From NCBI GenBank assembly GCA_023417475.1, contig JAEZFP010000068.1:248001-312000 (forward strand): a stretch of 64,000 bases of DNA. The letters run 5' to 3'. A program made the translations under genes and the position numbers. Shown piece after piece: positions 61,031 through 64,000 of the stretch (positions are counted from its first letter, which is position 1; each line of letters starts with the position of its first letter). Under the pieces are notes generated by a model. The model saw nothing but the letters and a program-made list of their open reading frames with translations. It was not told where the DNA came from and made no database searches. The DNA comes from Bacillota bacterium. Its GTDB lineage: Bacteria; Bacillota; UBA4882; UBA8346.

Positions 61031-61050
61031 CGCTTAATGATTGGTTTTAC

Positions 61051-61578
61051 TTACCCTTTTTTCTCTTCTTTCTGTTTCAAATATTCCTTATACCCGATCT
61101 CTTGCAACAAAACCGACTTGTCGTTGACTTCTTTGGCCAACTTCTTCTTGTACTCCACCATCTTTTGCCGGAGTTCGGAGTCAATCGCTCCCAGCATTTG
61201 CACGGCCAATAGACCGGCATTTTTCGCTCCGTTGATACTGACCGTCGCCACCGGAATCCCACTGGGCATCTGAACAATCGAATACAACGAGTCTACCCCG
61301 TCAAGGGTGCTCGTCTTCACCGGGACCCCGATCACCGGCAGCGGCGTCATCGCCGCCAATACGCCGGGCAAATGCGCGGCGCCGCCGGCACCGGCGATGA
61401 TCACTTCCAGCCCTCGCTCCAATGCGGTGGCGGCGTATTCAATCGCCCGTTTCGGCGACCGATGCGCGGAAATGACCGAGATTTCATAATCAACGCCAAA
61501 CTCTTCCAACACTTCTGCGGTTTGCTTCATCAACGGCAGGTCGCTGTCACTGCCCATTACGATTCCGACGAACGGCAT
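61051..61578 (-). CDS. purE: 5-(carboxyamino)imidazole ribonucleotide mutase
   Basis: Class I PurE, converting N5-CAIR to CAIR; it needs PurK for its substrate. 175 residues. GIVMGSDSDLPLM, SAHRSPKRA and AGAGGAAHLPGVLAAMTPLPVIGVPV are diagnostic. purK is not seen in the window. It stands apart from the main pur operon, 72 bases after pyrD, and could share the pyr transcript. ATG at 61578 has GGGAG. Confidence 0.95.
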   Translation of the reverse strand: MPFVGIVMGSDSDLPLMKQTAEVLEEFGVDYEISVISAHRSPKRAIEYAATALERGLEVIIAGAGGAAHLPGVLAAMTPLPVIGVPVKTSTLDGVDSLYSIVQMPSGIPVATVSINGAKNAGLLAVQMLGAIDSELRQKMVEYKKKLAKEVNDKSVLLQEIGYKEYLKQKEEKKG

Positions 61579-61650
61579 GGTTCCCACTCCCGTATTTAGA
61601 TTTTTTTAGCGCCAGTTTTTATTTATTTAAGTATGAGGTACGATCCTAAG

Positions 61651-62568
61651 TTACTTTTGCTGGGCGATTCCAATCAACTCGGTTACGTCGATCTTTGCTT
61701 GCTCAAGATAGCTCTGGATGCCCTCAATAATCCGGACCGGCGTCTGCGGATCCCGGAAAGTCCCGCTACCAACCGCGACCGCGCTAGCGCCGGCCATGAT
61801 GAACTCCAACGCGTCGTTGGCCGAAGTGATCCCGCCCATCCCAATCAAAGGCACCGAAACCTTTTGATAGACTTGCCAGACCATCCGTAGCGCTACCGGT
61901 TTGATTGCCGGTCCCGACAATCCGCCGACGGTGTTACCTAAGACCGGACGTTTCCTCCGGATATCAATCGCCATTCCCAATAAGGTATTGATTAGACTAA
62001 TACAGTCAGCCCCCGCCGCCTCGACTTGCTGGGCGATCAACGTGATGTCGGTGACGTTGGGCGAAAGCTTCACAATTAACGGTTTGGCGGTGGCTTCCCT
62101 GACCGCTTGGGTAATCTCAAAGGCGCAGCGCGGGTCGGTGCCAAAGGCGATCCCGCCCTCTTTCACGTTGGGACAGGAGATATTGAGCTCGTATCCGGAG
62201 ACTTCAGCGTAATCATTGAGTCGTTCAACCACGCCAACATATTCGGCGATCGTCTTGCCAACCACATTGACAATAACCGGCGTCTGATATTGCCGTAAGA
62301 ACGGCAAAGCTTCCTTAATAAAATATTCCACGCCGGGGTTTTGAAGACCAATGGCATTTAACATGCCGGCCGGAGTTTCATAAACCCGGGGTGGCGGATT
62401 GCCCGGCCACGGTTCAAGCGAAACGCCTTTGGTCACAACCGCGCCCAGGACGTCCGGCGTGAAAAACGGTAAGTACTCCCGTCCGTACCCGTAGGTTCCG
62501 GAAGCGGGCAACACCGGATTTTTCAATTGTAATCCGGCAATGGTAACCGCTGACGAAGAAGATTTCAT
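61651..62568 (-). CDS. pyrD: Dihydroorotate dehydrogenase, catalytic subunit (type 1B)
   Basis: Oxidises dihydroorotate to orotate with FMN; electrons leave through PyrK to NAD. 305 residues. PVLPASGTYGYGREY, ETPAGMLNAIGLQNPG and the catalytic Cys in NISCPNVKEGG are present. IAGGITS is represented by IGMGGITSANDALEF. The Cys (not Ser) base and adjacent pyrK mark the 1B type. ATG at 62568 overlaps the pyrK stop (ATGA). Confidence 0.96.
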   Translation of the reverse strand: MKSSSSAVTIAGLQLKNPVLPASGTYGYGREYLPFFTPDVLGAVVTKGVSLEPWPGNPPPRVYETPAGMLNAIGLQNPGVEYFIKEALPFLRQYQTPVIVNVVGKTIAEYVGVVERLNDYAEVSGYELNISCPNVKEGGIAFGTDPRCAFEITQAVREATAKPLIVKLSPNVTDITLIAQQVEAAGADCISLINTLLGMAIDIRRKRPVLGNTVGGLSGPAIKPVALRMVWQVYQKVSVPLIGMGGITSANDALEFIMAGASAVAVGSGTFRDPQTPVRIIEGIQSYLEQAKIDVTELIGIAQQK

Positions 62569-63365
62569 TCCAGATCCACCTCCTTCAGATCGAAAACCGG
62601 CCCATCCACGCAGACCCGGCTGTAACCGTGTTTACTTTTGCAGACACAACCCAAGCAGGCGCCAACGCCACAAGCCATGTAAGACTCCAACGAGACTTGT
62701 CCGGCGATTTCAGCTTCGAGTCCGATCCGTTGAACCGCTTGCAACATCGGGGTAGGTCCGCAAGCTGCCAGAAAATCAAAGGGGGTCTCACCCAGCTTCG
62801 CAAGCAACGCGGTTGTCACCAACCCCTGGCCGCCATAACTCCCATCCTCGGTCACCGGAAACAGCTCAATCCCCAGCGCATTCCAACGTGCCAACTCCAA
62901 CAGATCGCTCCGGGAACGCCCACCGTAGAACAGGTTGATCCGGCAACCGGGCCGCTCTTGCACCAACTTTTGAGCCAGGCAATACATTGGCGGCATGCCG
63001 ACGCCGCCGGCAATTAAGGCGATATTCCGGGCTGATTCCGGCACTTGAAACCCATTGCCCACCGGACCAAAGACTGTCAGTAACTCTCCGGTTTGTTTGG
63101 CGGCCAGCATTCCGGTTCCCCGGCCGACCGCCTTAAAAATAAACGCGACGGTTCCGGCCTGCCGATCAATCCGGTAAATACTGATCGGGCGCGCCAACAA
63201 CGGATCGAGGCTGTCCGACTCCGCCACCCGGACTTCAATGAACTGTCCCGGTACCGCCTGTTCGGCGATGGCCGGAGCCAGCAATTCAAAATGATAATAG
63301 CCGGAACCGAGGATCTCCGCTTGCTGAATTAGTGCTTGAACCTGTATCATCGTCGCCTCGTTCAT
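62565..63365 (-). CDS. pyrK: Dihydroorotate dehydrogenase electron-transfer subunit
   Basis: FAD- and [2Fe-2S]-protein that passes electrons from PyrD to NAD. 266 residues. The flavin-binding RPISIYRID, the NAD region LIAGGVGMPPMYCLAQKL and the cluster cysteines in MACGVGACLGCVCKSKHG plus the later VCVDGPVF are all present. ATG at 63365 overlaps the carB stop by four bases; a second ATG at 63350 is possible. Confidence 0.96.
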   Translation of the reverse strand: MNEATMIQVQALIQQAEILGSGYYHFELLAPAIAEQAVPGQFIEVRVAESDSLDPLLARPISIYRIDRQAGTVAFIFKAVGRGTGMLAAKQTGELLTVFGPVGNGFQVPESARNIALIAGGVGMPPMYCLAQKLVQERPGCRINLFYGGRSRSDLLELARWNALGIELFPVTEDGSYGGQGLVTTALLAKLGETPFDFLAACGPTPMLQAVQRIGLEAEIAGQVSLESYMACGVGACLGCVCKSKHGYSRVCVDGPVFDLKEVDLE

Positions 63366-64000
63366 AATAATTGTTTGTTCCGGTAACCCCGGAAATCCTG
63401 AATCGGCAGGACGCTATTAGGCTCTTTCCCTTCCTCCAGCGCCAATAAAACTTGCAAAAAGGCGGTTACAGTATCCAGCGAGGTCAGACAAGGAATATTA
63501 TGTTCAACCGAAGCGCGGCGAATTTTGAATCCATCCCGTTCCGGTTCCTTCCCGCGGGTGATGGTATTCACCAGCAACTGCACTTCGCCGTTTTTAATCG
63601 CATCCATGAGATTGGGCGAATCTTCGTCAATTTTGTTCAACTTGATCACCGGCACGCCGCGGACCCGGAGGTAAGCGGCAGTCCCCATGGTCGCCATAAT
63701 TCGGAAACCGCGCTCCGACAACTTCTGCAACAGCGGTAACGCTTCCGCTTTATCACGGTCGGAGAGGGTCGCCAAGATCGTGCCGCCGCGCGGCAAGTTA
63801 AATCCGGCGGCAATGAACGCTTTATACAGCGCCCCGGGATAGGTCGGATCAACCCCCATCACCTCGCCGGTAGACTTCATCTCCGGCCCAAGCGAGATAT
63901 CGACCTGGGTCAGTTTTTGGAATGAGAAGACCGGCGCCTTGACGGCAATCAGTTTGGCCTCGGGCCATAACCCGCCCGCGTAACCCTGCTCGTGCAAGGA
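63362..64000 (-). CDS. carB: Carbamoyl-phosphate synthase large subunit (C-terminal part)
   Basis: The last 212 residues of a protein of about 1070; the rest lies beyond the window. The end of the second ATP-grasp half (KAPVFSFQKL, LGPEMKSTGEVMG) and the C-terminal MGS-like allosteric domain (RGGTILATLSDRDK, IMATMGTAAYLRVRGV, LLVNTITRG) are visible. It provides carbamoyl phosphate for pyrimidines or arginine. Position directly before pyrK and pyrD favours the pyrimidine copy (pyrAB). Confidence 0.95.
   Translation of the reverse strand, partial: SLHEQGYAGGLWPEAKLIAVKAPVFSFQKLTQVDISLGPEMKSTGEVMGVDPTYPGALYKAFIAAGFNLPRGGTILATLSDRDKAEALPLLQKLSERGFRIMATMGTAAYLRVRGVPVIKLNKIDEDSPNLMDAIKNGEVQLLVNTITRGKEPERDGFKIRRASVEHNIPCLTSLDTVTAFLQVLLALEEGKEPNSVLPIQDFRGYRNKQLL

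Overview
The window looks like a chromosomal segment from a Bacillota (Firmicutes) bacterium. Supporting signs are strong AGGAGG-type ribosome binding sites, frequent TTG and GTG starts, a TRAP (mtrB) gene controlling trp, a ykkC-class (PRPP-type) riboswitch in front of the purine operon, the Gram-positive rimP-nusA-ylxR-ylxQ-infB-rbfA order, PyrK with PyrD, and ECF transporter modules. A deep-branching anaerobic lineage is possible, but no finer placement can be defended. Almost every gene lies on the minus strand. The exceptions are a 48-residue zinc-ribbon gene, a heparinase-like gene, a lone DnaA-domain-I gene and one small unknown gene.

Layout, left to right. (1) The window opens inside ppdK. 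(2) 2.4-11.1 kb is a translation/transcription-factor operon, read rimP, nusA, ylxR, ylxQ, infB, rbfA, nrnA, truB, ribF from a promoter at 11.07 kb, with a leader that can form competing hairpins. infB appears to have an AUA codon where its conserved N-terminus should start. (3) 11.1-16.5 kb holds an IclR regulator, a small membrane protein, a TPR protein, an unknown one-TM protein and an orphan sensor kinase. (4) 16.8-17.05 kb is a 42-bp tandem repeat carrying a DnaA box in nearly every unit. (5) 17.1-25.0 kb is a complete tryptophan operon: mtrB, a long leader with about 23 GAG/UAG triplets and a terminator, a DAHP synthase-TrpE fusion, then trpG, D, C, F, B, A and a terminator. (6) 25.0-32.9 kb carries a TrkA-C membrane protein, malic enzyme, dnaE, a DUF1653-like protein, an AEC carrier and a cytosolic papain-like protease. 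(7) 33.0-42.2 kb is the purine operon purB-F-M-N-H-(FabZ-like)-C-D behind a riboswitch. (8) 42.4-45.4 kb has a rhomboid pseudoprotease and a heparinase-like lyase, then a second DnaA-box repeat cluster. (9) 45.6-57.1 kb is a catabolic and uptake operon: diaminopropionate ammonia-lyase, YgeY-type M20 hydrolase, a complete ECF transporter, hydantoin-type racemase, hydantoinase and D-aminoacylase, with an adjacent NtrC-type regulator that lacks the sigma-54 loop. (10) 57.4-60.8 kb has a lone DnaA domain I gene, a 21-bp palindromic repeat array, a small unknown gene and a secreted duplicated phosphatase. (11) 61.0-64.0 kb has purE and the end of a pyr operon (carB partial, pyrK, pyrD).

Two nearly identical 113-bp palindromic elements, at 2.2 kb and 42.3 kb, are in opposite orientation and have flanking direct repeats; they look like a MITE family. 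The observations most worth following are the TRAP-controlled DAHPS-TrpE fusion, the dispersed DnaA-box repeats seen together with a free-standing DnaA domain I, and the ECF/hydantoin/diaminopropionate operon with its unusual regulator. No rRNA, tRNA, CRISPR array or intact transposase gene was seen.
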